64,000 bases of DNA from Ampelomyces quisqualis. Taxonomy: Eukaryota; Ascomycota; Dothideomycetes; Pleosporales; Phaeosphaeriaceae. How positions within the stretch are numbered: position 1 is the stretch's first letter; the number at the start of each line of letters is the position of its first letter. Positions 9,369 to 21,582 of this stretch are shown here, piece after piece. The position numbers and the translations under genes were made by a program. The notes beneath the pieces are model-generated. The model did not search any database. It saw only the letters and a list, made by a program, of their open reading frames with translations, and had not been told where the DNA came from. The stretch covers positions 2,356,001 through 2,420,000 of the forward strand of contig JAGTXZ010000014.1 in assembly GCA_018398575.1 (NCBI GenBank), written 5' to 3'.

Positions 9369-12300
9369 TAACTTAGTTTCTGCTCTAAATATATTAGGCT
9401 AAGAAATACAGGAGATAATAGTATTGCAGCGCAAGATTATAGCTAACTAGAACGTAAGTAGTAGCTAGCCTGCCTCCTGTCTGCAAGTTTACTAACTAAA
9501 GATTGCGTAAGGCCTTCTTCTACGCTGCTCTTACTACTACTTCTGTCTCTTCTTGCTTTAAGCTACGCGCAGCGTTACCTGCAAGGTTTAGCAATAGCCT
9601 TCTAGGCCTACTCTATTACTGCTATTACTACTCTGCGTCCCCTAATAATAACAAGTTACTCTTTGTTAGAGATTAGGCCTAAGCTGTTGTATCTTTGTTA
9701 TGCCCTTAGGCTAACTCTTTAGAGTCCTTTGTAAGAGCCTAGCTGTCTTTAGATAGTTGCCTCTTTAGAGCCTAAAATAAATTTTCTATAGCCTATATAG
9801 CTCTAAATTTGTGTACTTATTATCTTTTAAGTAATGTTGCCTTGTAAACGCTTTATCTAGTTGCCTTTAAATGTGTAAAGTGCTTCTATATTAAGAAAGT
9901 TTTTCTTTAGGTGCTATAATAGTGTAAGCTATCTTTTCTACTTAACTAGCACTTGTTTCTTGTTACAGCCTTATGCGTTTTTCTCTTAGAGTATTTCTTC
10001 TACTTTCTATTTGCGCAGATCTTTGTTTTTGTCTTTTAGTTCTAGCGCTAGTCCTAGTCTAGAGTCTTAGAGGACTTAGCTTAGGAGTAGGTCTTTAGAG
10101 GCTAGTTTAATAAGGTTAACATGCACTGTTTTATAAAAGCTTCCTAGTAAATCTAAAGTAACTGTAAGTAGCGTTAGTATAGCTACTATAGTGTACTTTA
10201 CTTGTAGCTAGTCTAACTTTCTACTTTGCTATACTGTTTTAACGTTTCTTATTAAGAACTATACCTTATCTCTAACCTAATATTAGCGCGCTAGTTAACG
10301 TGCCTAATCTATAGCTTCTTGTTATTTCTGCTAAGTATATAAGATTACTGCTTAGGCTATTTCTATTTCTTCTTGTAGGTAGCGCATAAACTAGACAGCC
10401 CTTCTCTTTACTGTTGTATAGAATACTTATTAGATATGCTTAGGCTAGATAGGCAGTATATTGTATCTGTTTAGTAGTAAATTTAGGCTAATACTAGTTG
10501 CAAAGAAGTTTCTGTTATTAAGCGCTAGCTAGTAAGTAGTAAGGCACTAGGGCCAATTTGTTTAGAAAAAGTTTATTATAACTCTTAGAACTAATTATAC
10601 TTTTTAGTTAGCTTGTTCTATACTACTATTAGTTTAAGAATAGTGTGCTGTAGACAGAAGTTGTTTAACTCTAACAAGCTTGCATAGAGTTTTCTAGAAT
10701 TTCTTTAGCTAGTCTAAGCTGTAGTTACTAATTATACTGCTTAGAAAACTATAGAACTACTACTAGACTTCTTTAAATTGCTCTGCGCACTCTTTAGCCT
10801 TTATTAACAGCATAGCTTCTAGTTACACGTATTTAGACAGCCTATTAGTAATAACTAAGAGATATTAGAAAAAGGCTTTACAAGCTTATAGGAGATTTAC
10901 TATAAAATCTATAGAGATTTAGGCCTAGTATTAGTCTGCAACTAGGATTAGCTGCAAGAGACTCTATTGTTAGAGGTAAGACACGTAAGCTCTGTAACAA
11001 TAATAGTTACAGACAAACTAAGCAACGTCTGTAGCTATTCTATTCTAATAATAGTCCTTACGTAAGATCTAAAACGTCCTGTTTTTACTTAAGTAACTAG
11101 CTAAGTTTAAGTTATATGCTTACTAAATAACTGTTGTAGTAAGTAGCTTTTACTTTAGCAGCTATATTATACCTCTTTACTAAAGCGCGCTATGCGCAGA
11201 GACATTACAGTTACTAACTTATTAATTTGTCTTAGCTTTTAATAGAAATACTCTAGCGCTCTAGTGTACTACTTATAAATAGGCTTAATATATCTTATTC
11301 TAGCGCATAGCTTTATTCTAAAGCTCTTGCATATGCTAGTCTAAGAAGAGAAGATCTCTTAGAAGAAGTAGATAGTCCCTCTTATAGAGCTGTATAGACG
11401 CAGACTAGACAGAGAGTAGAGTTATAACGCGCTCTAGTTACAGTATGTAACCCTGCGCATCTTGCTTATGCTAGCTTAGCGCGTCTAGACAAGTAGCAAG
11501 GCGCTCTAGGCAGTACTAGAGGTAAAAGTAGAATTTAGATAGTAGTTCTAACTAATGTTGTTGTTACTCTGTAAGCAATTGCGTAGTTATAAAGTATTCT
11601 AGATTCTTATAGTCTATAAGAATAGTAAACAGCTTATAGACACTTTAAAGCTTTAGCGTCTATGCTTTAAAGCATTTAATAACTACTATAAGCTTTTTAT
11701 TATAGATAGTATAGTTACGTTGTACTAGTAACAAGGATGTAGAGTAGTATACAATAGAGTAAAGTACTCTATTAACGTCTTATAAAAGGCACTCTCTAAG
11801 AGCACTCTTAGAGCTATCTGCTTCTACTACTATAGGCTGCGTAGGGTCTTACTAAGTTAGAACTAGTTTAGAGCTAAAGACACGCTTTAAGTAGTTAAAC
11901 GCGTGTTACACTTTAGTTATCTATAAAAAGGTAGCGTTTTTCTTTGTTAATGCATGTAAGAAGGCTGCAACGCTAGAGAAATTTAGTATAAAGTTTTTAT
12001 AGAAGTTAGTAAACCTAAGGAAGCTCTAGACTCCTTAAGAGGATGTTAGAGGCTCCTATTCTATAATAGCCTATACCTTAGCAGGGTTTAGCTAGACAGC
12101 CTATTCTGCCTTAATAATATATCTTAGATACTTAACTATCTTTGTTACAAAAGTACACTTCTTAAGGTCTAGGTATAGACAGGCGTTGCAGAGAAGTTAG
12201 AGGACTTGTTGCACCTTACTATAGTAGTCTTTAAGTAAACTGCTAGAGTAGATAAGTACGTTATCTAGGTATACTATAGCAAAGTCTCCTAGCGTTTCTT

Positions 12301-13516
12301 TAAGAGTAGTATTAATATAACGCTAAAAAGAAGAGAGTGCACTAAAGAGTCCTATAGGACAGACAAGCTACTTAAAGAGGCTAAAGCGTGTGCAAAATAC
12401 TGTAAGGTGCTTATCTCTTACTATAACTCTTATTTAGTAGAAGGCTAAGTAAATATTAACTTTTGTAAACTACCTTGCCTAAGAGAGTGTATAAAGTGTT
12501 TCTTTAATTAACAGAAGTAGGTATTAATCTGCCTTTGTAATTTTGTTTAGGGCCTAGTAGTTAATATAGAGGCGCTATGTATCTAAAGCCTTCTTTACTA
12601 GCAAGACTAGGGCCTCTACTGTAGAAGAGCTAGCGCAGATCTAGCTCTTATTTAGAAGGTCTGCAACTTGCTATTGCAGCTCTATTAGCTAATTGCAAGG
12701 CATAGAGTATAACAGACTCTAAGAGAGGTCTAGAGTCTTCTTATCTTTGCTTAGTTAGAGTTAGATATAATAGTCTATCTAGCTCTTGTACAGAGGCAGA
12801 CTAGAGGCAGAATGTTTGTTAAAAACATCTGCAAAGTCTAAGATTTATAGTAGAAGTAAGGTTGTAAATATCTACTCCTTAGGTAACTTACTTAATATGT
12901 TTGTTATAGCGTAGATACTAGTTACAGTAAATATAGTGCAGCGCTTTTGTAACTTAGAATAGTTATAAAACTCCTATATTGCCTTAGTAGCGCTAATCTC
13001 TTTTAGAGGTAGTAGAATAGTGTAGCAGGCCTTCTCCTTTACTAGTAGGTTTCTAGCCTACCTAATAGTTATTATGCTGTTAGTTGCGTAAATAGCTACC
13101 TCTTTGTAGGCTAGCTATAGTTTCTCTAGGATTAAGTTATAGGTAAGGCTAGAGACTAAGTAAGTAACTAATTGCAATTGCTAACTATTAACATTATAGT
13201 CTAAGAACGCAATTTAAGTAATTAGCGTAGGCGTACTGTCTGTAGCAGCCTACTTTAGGCGTTGTAGTAGAATATTAGTAGTGTGTACTTCTATTCTATC
13301 TGCTAGCGCAGCGTTAATAGCGCTGTAACACTTACATCTTGTATCTACTAAGGCGTTAACGTTAGTAGCGCTGTCTAGTAATAGTAGAACAAGAAATAGG
13401 TTACTATTAAGGTAGTTAAGTAGTGTCTCTTATTCTCTGTCTTCTCTACTAATGCTATTTAAGGGGCGCTCTTATCTCTCTAAGAAGGTAAAAGCTACTA
13501 GTTTTTTAAAATCTCT
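9369..13516 (-). pseudogene. T2 pol remnant (protease, reverse transcriptase, RNase H, integrase)
   Basis: On the minus strand, 13380-13315 reads like a gypsy protease active-site region (LVDT followed by a mutated Gly). At 12450-12250 a clear reverse transcriptase follows, with TRFSLF and RYIN segments and the catalytic box reading Y-L-D-N (12260-12271), so the second Asp is lost. Around 10400-10250 the end of integrase (KV-F-L-NVKT, then LD) is readable. Stops at former Gln/Trp codons are frequent. A chromodomain was not recognised in this element. Confidence 0.75.
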
Positions 13517-13635
13517 CCTTATAAAGGCTTAGTAACGGAGCGCTTTTGGTCCTAATCTGCTAGCTCCTTACATACTCTGTTACTAAGCCTTTATAAGGTA
13601 TTAGATGTAACATGTGTTTGCATGTGCTTGTTACA
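13517..13635. repeat. Rearranged T1 3' LTR fragment with 20-bp perfect inverted repeat
   Basis: 13517-13536 and 13579-13598 are perfect 20-bp reverse complements separated by 42 bp. Only the right arm belongs to the normal T1 LTR; in intact LTRs the sequence left of the GAGCGCTTTT segment is different. The left arm is therefore a local inverted duplication of LTR sequence made at the break. Confidence 0.8.
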
Positions 13636-13649
13636 TTACCCCCCTTCTT
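13636..13649 (-). promoter_or_regulatory. T1 polypurine tract (copy M1)
   Basis: The minus strand reads AAGAAGGGGGG then TAA directly before the 3' LTR. The same tract occurs in M2 (61728-61741) and, mutated, in P2 (31582-31595). Confidence 0.75.
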
Positions 13650-13958
13650 GAAATTAATAGTTCCTATCAATTAGGTCTGTATTAGTGTTGTTTTAGATAC
13701 CTCTCCAAATTGTTGTAAACTCTTATTTACCTTAAGTTTATTTTAAGATAACGTAATGTAGCTATTTGTTGTTGTTTTGATTAGCGCGCTAGCGCGTTTA
13801 ACGTTTCTAACTTTACCTTAAGCTTTTTAAGCATATATACAAGGCTAGCCTTCTGGTATACTGCTTCTCTACACTCTCTCCCTTACGTTTGTATACCTAA
13901 AGCTATCTAAGCTTTATCCTTTCTTAATTACTAGCTAACTGTATAGTAGATACACACA

Positions 13959-14720
13959 ATGCCTATTCCTGTCTCTCCTAAGGCTTATCTCCTAGCCTAT
14001 TAGGTTGTTTGCCTGCAGGCTGCAAGGGCTTTTGCCTGCAGCTATTTTAATATTAAGTTTAGATTCTATTTGGACGTGTCTAAGAAGTGTGCTTATTGCA
14101 CACTCTTAAATAAGAAGTGTTGCCTAGTTTCCCTATATGCAGGCTAGAAGTATAATAGCCTCTTTAGGGCCCTTAACTGCAGGTTTGCTGCCTTAGGTAG
14201 AGATAAGTCTAACAAGATAGTGTTAGAGCAAGAGGCTGCTGTTAAAGAGGCAGCGTTTTAGTTAGCTACTGTTGTGCAAGTAAGCACTGCATAAGTAGCT
14301 AATATAAACAACGCTAACTTATTAGTTAGCGCTTATTACTAGAGGAAGGAGCTGGCTAGGGAGGTTAAAGTAATAGCCAAGGAGGTTAGGTTGCTTAAAA
14401 GGAGTACAGCAGGGTTAACTAGTGTAGTTGCTTAGCTAGTAGATGTTATAATAGCATTAAGGGCCAAGCAGTTAGTAGAGCAGAAGAAGGCGCAGAAGGT
14501 AGCATAAGAGGCTAGTACTTGCAGCAAGTAGGGCTAGAATAGAAGACTACTAGGTAGTGCGTTAGTGTCTGCACCTAGGGATTTAGACAATTAAGAACGT
14601 CCTACTAGTAGCAACAACAGTCTGCTGTTAGATCTAATAGAAGAGTAAGACTCCTATTATTAATAGCTGTTACCTACTAGTGTAGTAGTTGCAATATTAA
14701 GTTTAATTTCTCTAACATAA
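13959..14720 (+). pseudogene. T1 antisense accessory ORF, copy M1 (253 codons, RIP-interrupted)
   Basis: The plus-strand frame opens with ATG at 13959 (start MPIPVSPKAYLLAY) and ends at TAA 14718-14720; every internal stop is a TAG/TAA explained by mutation of CAG, CAA or TGG. Visible features are a Cys-rich N-terminal third containing KKCAYCTLLNKKCC (CX2CX6C), a central Lys/Glu/Ala-rich stretch likely to form a coiled coil (ELAREV, EVRLLKR, KAQ repeats), and an acidic/Ser/Asn-rich tail. Copies M2 and P2 keep the frame and the terminal stop. It runs opposite to pol and overlaps the pol 3' end tail to tail. No function is assignable; a nucleic-acid-binding accessory protein is a guess based on the Cys pattern. 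Confidence 0.7.
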
Positions 14721-17700
14721 TTGTCTTGCAATACTGTAAGATCTTTAACTTCTTTTTTCTATGCTGTAATCTATTTAGCTAACGCTTGTAAAAGTCCTAG
14801 CTGTTTTAGATAGCGTTTATAGAACGCTTGCAATATGTGTAGAGCGCCTATAAAGTTTAAGGCATTGTACTAGGTAAGGTTAGGATTATAGCCTACCTAT
14901 TTTACACAATACTTTAGGATAGAGCAGTATAGCTTGCTAGCTAGGATCTCTTTAACTTCTTATTCTTTAACGCCTTAAATTAGGATGCTAGATAGGTTTA
15001 GGCTTAGCTAACTAGCCAGGAGGTTGTTAGGGTTCTTGCAGAGGACATCTAGAGCAAATACGTTATAGATCTTAGATCTTTTAGGTAGCTTTAGTTAAAA
15101 TAAATAGCTAACTTGTTCTAGAACTTTAAAAGGGCCTTTCTACAATTTAGCAAGTTTGCGACTTAGGCAGGTAACAGATAGGTTTTAGGTTAAGAGGTAA
15201 ACCTTGTTACCTACTACCTAATTAACAGGTTAACAATGTTTGTTTACTTTAGCAGCTATCTGTTGCTGCGCCTTCTCTATATTATCTTTAGCTGTGCGCT
15301 AGGCTTTATGCATGCAGGTAGCTAAGCTTAAAGTATCCTTAATGTTTACATCTTTGTGTTTCAAAGAGGATAATACCTAATCCTAGCTCTGTTATAGTTT
15401 AGATCTAAACAGGAGCTAGTATAGTGCTATACTAATTGCAGAGTGCAGCAGTGTAGCTTAAGCTTAATTAATTATTAGCAAGAGGTTACTCTAGTTGTCC
15501 TAGTAGTAGGATACAAAGGGCCTTAATTGTTAATTAATATACTTGTTTATAATCTTAGTTTGTCTATTAGTTTGTTTATAGTAGGCTGTAGAAAGCTTAA
15601 TTTGCACGCCTAGGATCTTGCAGAACTTAGACTAGAATTAGGATACAAACTAGAGGCTGCAGTTAGACACTATGCTTTTAGGCGTGTAGCTAAATTAGTA
15701 TACCTATTAGATAAACAAATAAGCTATTTCCTAGGCGTTAATAGTCTTGTAACACAGGATAGAGATAGCTTGCTTTAATAGGCGATTAATAATAACTATA
15801 ATTTGATTATAGCTATGCTAATTAGTTAGGAATATCTTAAAATCTATACACAAATGCTGCATAGGCCTATTAGGAATTAGTAACAGATAGAGGAACCCTT
15901 AGGATTAGAGCCGTCTTAGATAGGATCTTTAACAGGAAACGCAGTTTTGTACATAGCGTTTGCATGTAGCCTCTATGCCTTTCTAGTAGTATTGCTAAGC
16001 TAGAAGCTAATACGTCTTTGTAGCGCTTAAGTAGGCAGTAGATACCTGATTGTAAGCTTCTCTAATTAGTTAGGTGCACAAAGAGGAATCCTTAGGTACA
16101 CATAGGCGTAAGTAATATAGCAGTAGTCCTTCTTAGACACAATATAGCTATAGTAGCATAAGGCGTTCTTCCTTAAAGGAGTAGTAATTCTCTGCTAACA
16201 GGGCTTTAATTAGTTTTAACAAGTTAAGATTTAGGGGGGCACTAATAGATTAGACTGAAATAGCTAAAACATTAATCTCTAGCTAGTTACAAACGTAGTT
16301 CTAAGCTAGTTTAGAGTTAACTAGAGGGTTTAGGCGTTTAGGTTCTAGAAGTACACAGGATCTGTTATCTTGTTAGGCAGCCTTAACCTTACTAACGTCC
16401 TGTTTCCTTTAGCTTAGGATATTAGCTTGCTTGTTAAGCTTACTAGGCGTGTACTTAATACAGAAATTAAAAGGAGTAATAATCTCTACCTATTGTGCTT
16501 AACGTGCATTAAGAACCTTAGCAGTTATAAAGTATTCTAAGAAGCAGTAATCTAAATACACCTAGATTTAACTCTATATAGAGGTAAGTTTAGCTCTCTA
16601 CTTTTTAAACGCTTTTAAGATAGCAAAAAGTTCTTTGTTGTGTATTTCCTAATTAAGCTTAGCCCTAGATAGAGTGTAACTGTAGAAGGCTACAGGATAC
16701 TACTTGTTGTTAGAGTGCTTCTAAGAGAGTACCTCTACTATAACTCTATCTAACACGTTAGTTTCTAACTTTGTGTTATACTTAGAATAGAAATAAGATA
16801 GCGTAGAAATAGCTAGGAGTAAGGCTTTAATCTGATCAAAAGCCTGTTAGCAGTCTGTAGTCTATTTAAACAGAGTAAAGGAACTTTAAAGCTTTAGGAT
16901 TAGTTTAGCTACACAAGAGAAATCCTTAATAAACTGTTAATAGAAACTAGCGAAACTAAGAAATAACTTAACGCTAGTAACTGTAGTAGGTTCAGCCTAG
17001 TTTCAGAGTGCTTCTACCTTATTAAGGTTAACTTTAGTGCCCTAATTTGTTAAAACGTAGCCTAGATACTTTGTACAGGTTACATAGAATTTACTCTTCT
17101 AAATGTCTACTTAGAGTCCTGCAGTACGTAGGCGCTCTAAGACTTTTTAGACGTATTCCTAATGTAAGTTTATATCCTCTAAGTAGATTAGGATGTTATT
17201 AAGATACGCAATGCAGAAATTGTTAAGATAATCAATTAGTATATTATTTATGTAGCGCTAATATGTTGCTAGCCTATTACACAAGCTAAAAGGAAGAACT
17301 TTACACTTGTATGTACTGTAACAGGTCTAAAAGGTAGTATACTCTTTAGAGTTAGAATCTATACAAATTTTGTTAAAGGCAGCCTAGATGTTAAACTTAG
17401 TAAAGATCTTAGCTTTAGAGAGACGTAATAGCAGCTTATTAATGCAAAGGATTAGATAGACGTCCTTGCGCGTAAGGGCGTTAATCTTTTAGTAGTCTAC
17501 ACAGATGCGTATATCTCTATTTGGTTTGCGTACACAGAGAATAGGTAAAGTAAAAGGGCTTTGGCTAGCCTTAATAAAACCCTTCTAAAGGTGTTCCTAG
17601 ACGTAGGCCTTAGTAGCTTTAAGCTCCTCCTGATTCTACTTGTACAGGGGACTAAACACATTTAGTAATAGTTCTTTAAAGACAATCTTGTAATTATACA

Positions 17701-18590
17701 GACAGTAAGGAGGTAATTAATTAGCTGCTAACTTGCTAAATACATCCTAATACTAGGAGCAGCAGGCAGGTAATCTTTTATCTAATTGGCTTTAATTGTC
17801 TGCGTTGTCCTTAGAGGCAAAGATCCTGTTAATCTTATAGAGGCTTGTTATAAAGAACTTGTTCTGGGGCTTCTTTATAATAAAGTAAAATGCATTAGCA
17901 GAAATAAGAGCTATGTGGGTGCTTAGAAGGAATTTAGACTCTAAGCAGGTTTGCTTAGTTAGGGTATAAGGAATCTCTAAGATTTTTTGGGCTGATAGGA
18001 GCTTCAAGCATCTCTTAATACAATAAATAGAAGAAGAAGAACAGTAAAGACTGTTTTAGATACAATAGTCTTCTTTCTCCTATAGGGCGTTGCGTTATTG
18101 CATATTAAGATAGACAGTAGCTAGCACTGTAGCTTAATATAGAACAGTAGAAATAGAGGGTAAAGAATTGTATAAACAGGGGTACTTAGATAGCTAATTA
18201 AACTGTAACCTATTTGTGTCTAATTGAATCTTAAATTATCTTAACTATTAGAGGCTAAGTATACAATCCTAAGACCTAAGATCAAGGATAAAGAATAGAC
18301 AGTTTAAAATCTTTTAGCTATTAATATTTAAGTGTAGTTAAATATATTAAGTAACTAAAGAAGTAATCTGATTCTTAAAGCTGCGCACCTAAACCTAAAA
18401 GGGGAGCTTCTAGATAGGTTGCTGCAAGGCTTTAGAAACAGATAAAACAATTTGTAAATTCAAAAATAGGAAACTTTAAGCACTAGTGTTAACAAGAGTA
18501 TTAAGGCGTAAGCTAAGGCCTTAGTTGTAAAGAAGCGTAGGCATAAGGAAATAGAGACTGTAAAACAAATAGGAAAAGTTAAGGTAAGAT
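14721..18590 (-). pseudogene. T1 pol remnant, copy M1
   Basis: Minus-strand protease to integrase region. 18007-17792 is stop-free and is true pol sequence between protease and reverse transcriptase (AQKILEIPYT, then ISANAFYFIIKKP). The reverse transcriptase catalytic box at 17206-17195 reads Y-L-N-N, so both Asp are lost. RNase H, integrase and the chromodomain follow toward lower coordinates. The order and sequence are those of the Tf1/sushi branch of Ty3/gypsy. Confidence 0.8.
14845..14970 (-). pseudogene. T1 chromodomain, copy M1
   Basis: On the minus strand the integrase C-terminus is followed by a chromodomain-like segment (EVKEIL, then a KY-x-x-K-W-type strand, GYN and an NPTWYNA-like end), best read in P2 at 30231-30350. 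Chromodomains in chromoviruses direct integration to heterochromatin marked by H3K9 methylation. Several codons are stops. Confidence 0.7.
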
Positions 18591-20118
18591 AGATTATAAC
18601 AGCTTAGGCCTAGAGAGGAGTGTCCTTTTAGGCGCTTCTGTTTCCTATACAATACACCTCCTAATTAGGTTGCTCTTAAGCATCTTTATACTTATCTACT
18701 TCTATAGCTTTAATCTAACGCACATAAGGCTTTGTGCAGTTACTAGAGTAGTGTTCTAGCTTACTGCAATTGTAACAACTACTAGGGGTCTTCTGTTGTT
18801 CTAGCTTAGGGGTCTTTATAGAAAGACGTACTGTTGTAAATTAATAGGCTGGCGCAGAATTTGTTAGAGCGTTAGTAGTAGTAGTCTAATTCAGCTCCAA
18901 ATTCTGTTGTAGAGCTAACCTAATTGGCAACTTAGCAGCAGCTAGTGTTATACTTAGTGTAGAGTTGTTCTTCTGCTCTATATTATATACAGTAAGGTGT
19001 TCTACTATCTAATTAAATAAGTTCTTCTATTAGTGCCTAAATCCTAGGTTAGGGGCTTGCAACCCTAGCGTAATCTTAGTCTACAAGTAGTAAAACTACT
19101 CTAAAGAGGGTACTTGTCTCTTAACTACAGAACTTAAAAACCTAGCTTTAAACAAGGGGAACGTTTCCTCCTTTGTTATCTGTAATTAATTGAATGCTGC
19201 ACAGCTTTTAGCTACCTTGTTGCCTATAATAAAATAAGACTTAAGTAGCTTAACTATTTGCTTAGCGTTCCAGAATTGCTCTTAATTAGTATCTAATAAA
19301 TATTGTAGCTTAAGATAGCCCTTGGCTAATCCTGTAGTATAGCCCTATACTAAGGCCATGCGTTGTCTTTTAGTCTAATAGTAATCTAAGTTAATTTTAA
19401 GTTAATCCTAGATTAAGGCCTGCTATTAGCAAAAGGTAGGATCTTTTCTATTGCTAAGATTGTCTATATTAGGCGTTTTCTTAGATTGTTAAAGTTAGCA
19501 AGAGCTCTTATAGCAATATAAGTACTTAGATGTAGAGCTGTTAGATAAACAGTAGGGTGCAGAATTGTTCTAGGGTGATTTAGTAGTAAGTAGGGGCTTG
19601 TCTAGTTCTACCAACAGAGTTAGTCCTTTCTTAAGGGAATTAATTTCTGCTAAAGCCTGTTTCAAATCTTGTTGTAATTAATTAACCTCTATTTAGGCAG
19701 GGGTTAGATTTAGTGCAGCTCTAGGCTAAGGAGGTTCCTTAGTGTCTGTCTTTTTTACTTTAGCACTCTGTTACTAGGTTGTTACAGTTAATACAGAGTT
19801 GTCTTAGAGGAAGGCTCCTAGGGTTAGTTCTTTAGAGGGAGTTATTAGCGTTGCCTCTAATACTCCTAGGTTATTAATAGTCTCTAAGTTTTTATCGTAG
19901 CGCCAAACGCGACTTTTCTAAAGTAATCCTAACTGTTGTGTTAATAGGAAGATCTAAACCTAAAGGCTTTGGCTGTTAAGAGATCTAAGGAATCCCAACT
20001 GTGTTTAATAGATTTAAGGTCGCAAACAAATCTAATTCAGATAGAGTTCTAGACGTTTTAACGCAATCTTTTCAAAAGTAAATAGCAATATTATCTAAAT
20101 GCTATTACTAGCAGGACA
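18591..20118 (-). pseudogene. T1 gag remnant, copy M1
   Basis: The minus-strand gag frame with an intact zinc knuckle at 18777-18736 (CYNCSKLEHYSSNC) matches P1, P2 and P3. The part upstream of about 19600 is Gln/Lys-rich and interrupted by stops. Confidence 0.75.
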
Positions 20119-20131
20119 AAGTTTCTCTTGT
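20119..20131 (-). promoter_or_regulatory. T1 self-priming primer-binding site, copy M1
   Basis: Two bases inside the 5' LTR boundary (20134) lies AAGTTTCTCTTGT on the plus strand, the exact reverse complement of ACAAGAGAAACTT inside the same LTR at 20257-20269. The 13-nt pairing has the geometry of Tf1-type self-primed minus-strand synthesis instead of a tRNA primer. Confidence 0.6.
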
Positions 20132-20133
20132 AA

Positions 20134-20432
20134 TGTAGCAACGCAGGTAGGTACAGCTATTAAGATCAAATTAGATACGTATCAGAGGCATATAGAAGTG
20201 CGTGTTGTATTAGAGATTCTAGATTAGCTATACACCTATAGGTCTTGTATAGAAGGACAAGAGAAACTTGTTCTCTATCTATGCTATAGGCTTATATTTA
20301 TAGTAGGCGTAGCAGCTAAGTTAGAGCGCTGTTAGAGCGCTTTTAGTCCTAATCTGCTAGCTCTCTACATGCTCTGTTACTAAGCCTTTATAAGGTATCA
20401 GATGTAACATGTGTTTGCATGTGCTTGTTACA
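20134..20432 (-). repeat. T1 5' LTR, copy M1
   Basis: 299 bp, plus-strand ends TGTAGCAACG and GCTTGTTACA. It matches 24785-25083, 31596-31894, 57003-57301 and 61439-61727. Confidence 0.9.
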
Positions 20433-21582
20433 GTTAGGGCTTTTGCGCTGCGCAAAGCGCTAATAGCGTAGATCTATACTATGTTTAGACAGCCTTACAC
20501 GTAGTGTCCTTACTTACTATAACGCGTACACAAATTACTATTACAACGCTGCTTATAGAGCCTCTTAGAGACCTAGTTTTTTAACTAAGGTTAGCCTGCA
20601 CTATTCGCTTACTAGGCCTTAACCTATTCTTTTGTCTCTAAACTTATACTAACTGCAGACACTGTTACTATCTTAACGTCTCTGTCTAAGTCCCTCTTTG
20701 CCTAGGTCTCTCCTTTTGTGTATAAGTGTTAATGCTCCTTAATAGCTGCAGTTTCTAAGTTAATTGCAATAGATTAATACTCTGCTACTACCTAGTTGTA
20801 ATTAGTATAGGAAATGCTGCAGTAAAGAGTAACTTGTTGCAGAGAGTAGTTTAGGGCGCGTTGTAATTTATTAAGTTACTATTTGTTATTTTACGTTGCT
20901 CTTCTATATTATAAGAAAAGAGACTTAAAGCGTAGGAAGAAGTTAGCAAAGGACTCCTTTCTAGCCTAGCGTAGCCCCTCTAAAACTACTTAAGCACGTT
21001 CCTTACTATGCTTATCCCTATAGCAGAAATTAAGATATTTTATAAAGTTTACAGGGTTCTAATTACCTGCCTCTCCTCTGCTAGCGTAGTAGAAGGCAAC
21101 TTCCTATTAGACCTTTGGCAACAAGTTAGCTTAAATAAAGGCGTATTAGTCCTAGGCGCTCCTAATAAAAGCAGAGTTAGTCTTAAGCTTATAGGTTATA
21201 GTAACCTCCTAGGCAGTAAAGCAGGACTTATTACCTAAAAACAGGTTGCCTAGAGGTAGCAGCTTGCGTTAGACTAGAGGAAGAGCAGAAGTAGTAAGTG
21301 TTAAATTTCTAGCAGTTTGCGCGTAGTAAGGTGCTAAGAAGAGGTTTAGCGTAGAAGCTAAAGAGGGAGAAGAGGAGTTTGTAAGTTAAGTAATAAGGGA
21401 CTAGAGTACTGTCTCTAGGGCGTTGATTTAGTTCTTTATAGCTTAAAGGCGACTGTTTAACAGAGTATAGTAAGCCTAAAGGTTAGTTTAAGACTCCTGC
21501 CCTTTAGGCTCTAACTTAGTGTTAGAGTGTTAGTTAGATAGAGCTATTCTGCAGTTGTTGTTGTATTAGAAAGGAATACAAT
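20433..21582 (-). pseudogene. T2 gag-side remnant
   Basis: This is the T2 internal sequence between the inserted M1 and the T2 5' LTR, so by position it should hold gag and leader. The minus-strand frames are too broken for a confident gag call. A 76-codon plus frame at 21008-21238 is antisense to it and has no features of its own. Bases 21571-21582, adjoining the LTR, are the candidate primer-binding region. Confidence 0.5.

Larger units (their letters stand above)
13517..20432 (-). mobile_element. T1 copy M1, inserted in T2, 3' LTR rearranged
   Basis: Coding orientation is minus. The 5' LTR is 20134-20432 (299 bp). The 3' LTR survives only as about 99 bp (13537-13635) and its outer part is replaced by a 20-bp inverted copy of its own sequence (13517-13536 against 13579-13598). 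Internal order on the minus strand is primer-binding region, gag, protease, reverse transcriptase, RNase H, integrase, chromodomain, then polypurine tract; the accessory frame is on the plus strand. It splits T2 between gag and protease. Because of the rearrangement the target duplication cannot be verified. Confidence 0.88.

Noticed and set aside
21008..21238. 76-codon plus ORF as an antisense accessory gene of T2
   Set aside because: It lies at the gag end of T2, not between pol and the 3' LTR, and shows no Cys module. Probably chance.
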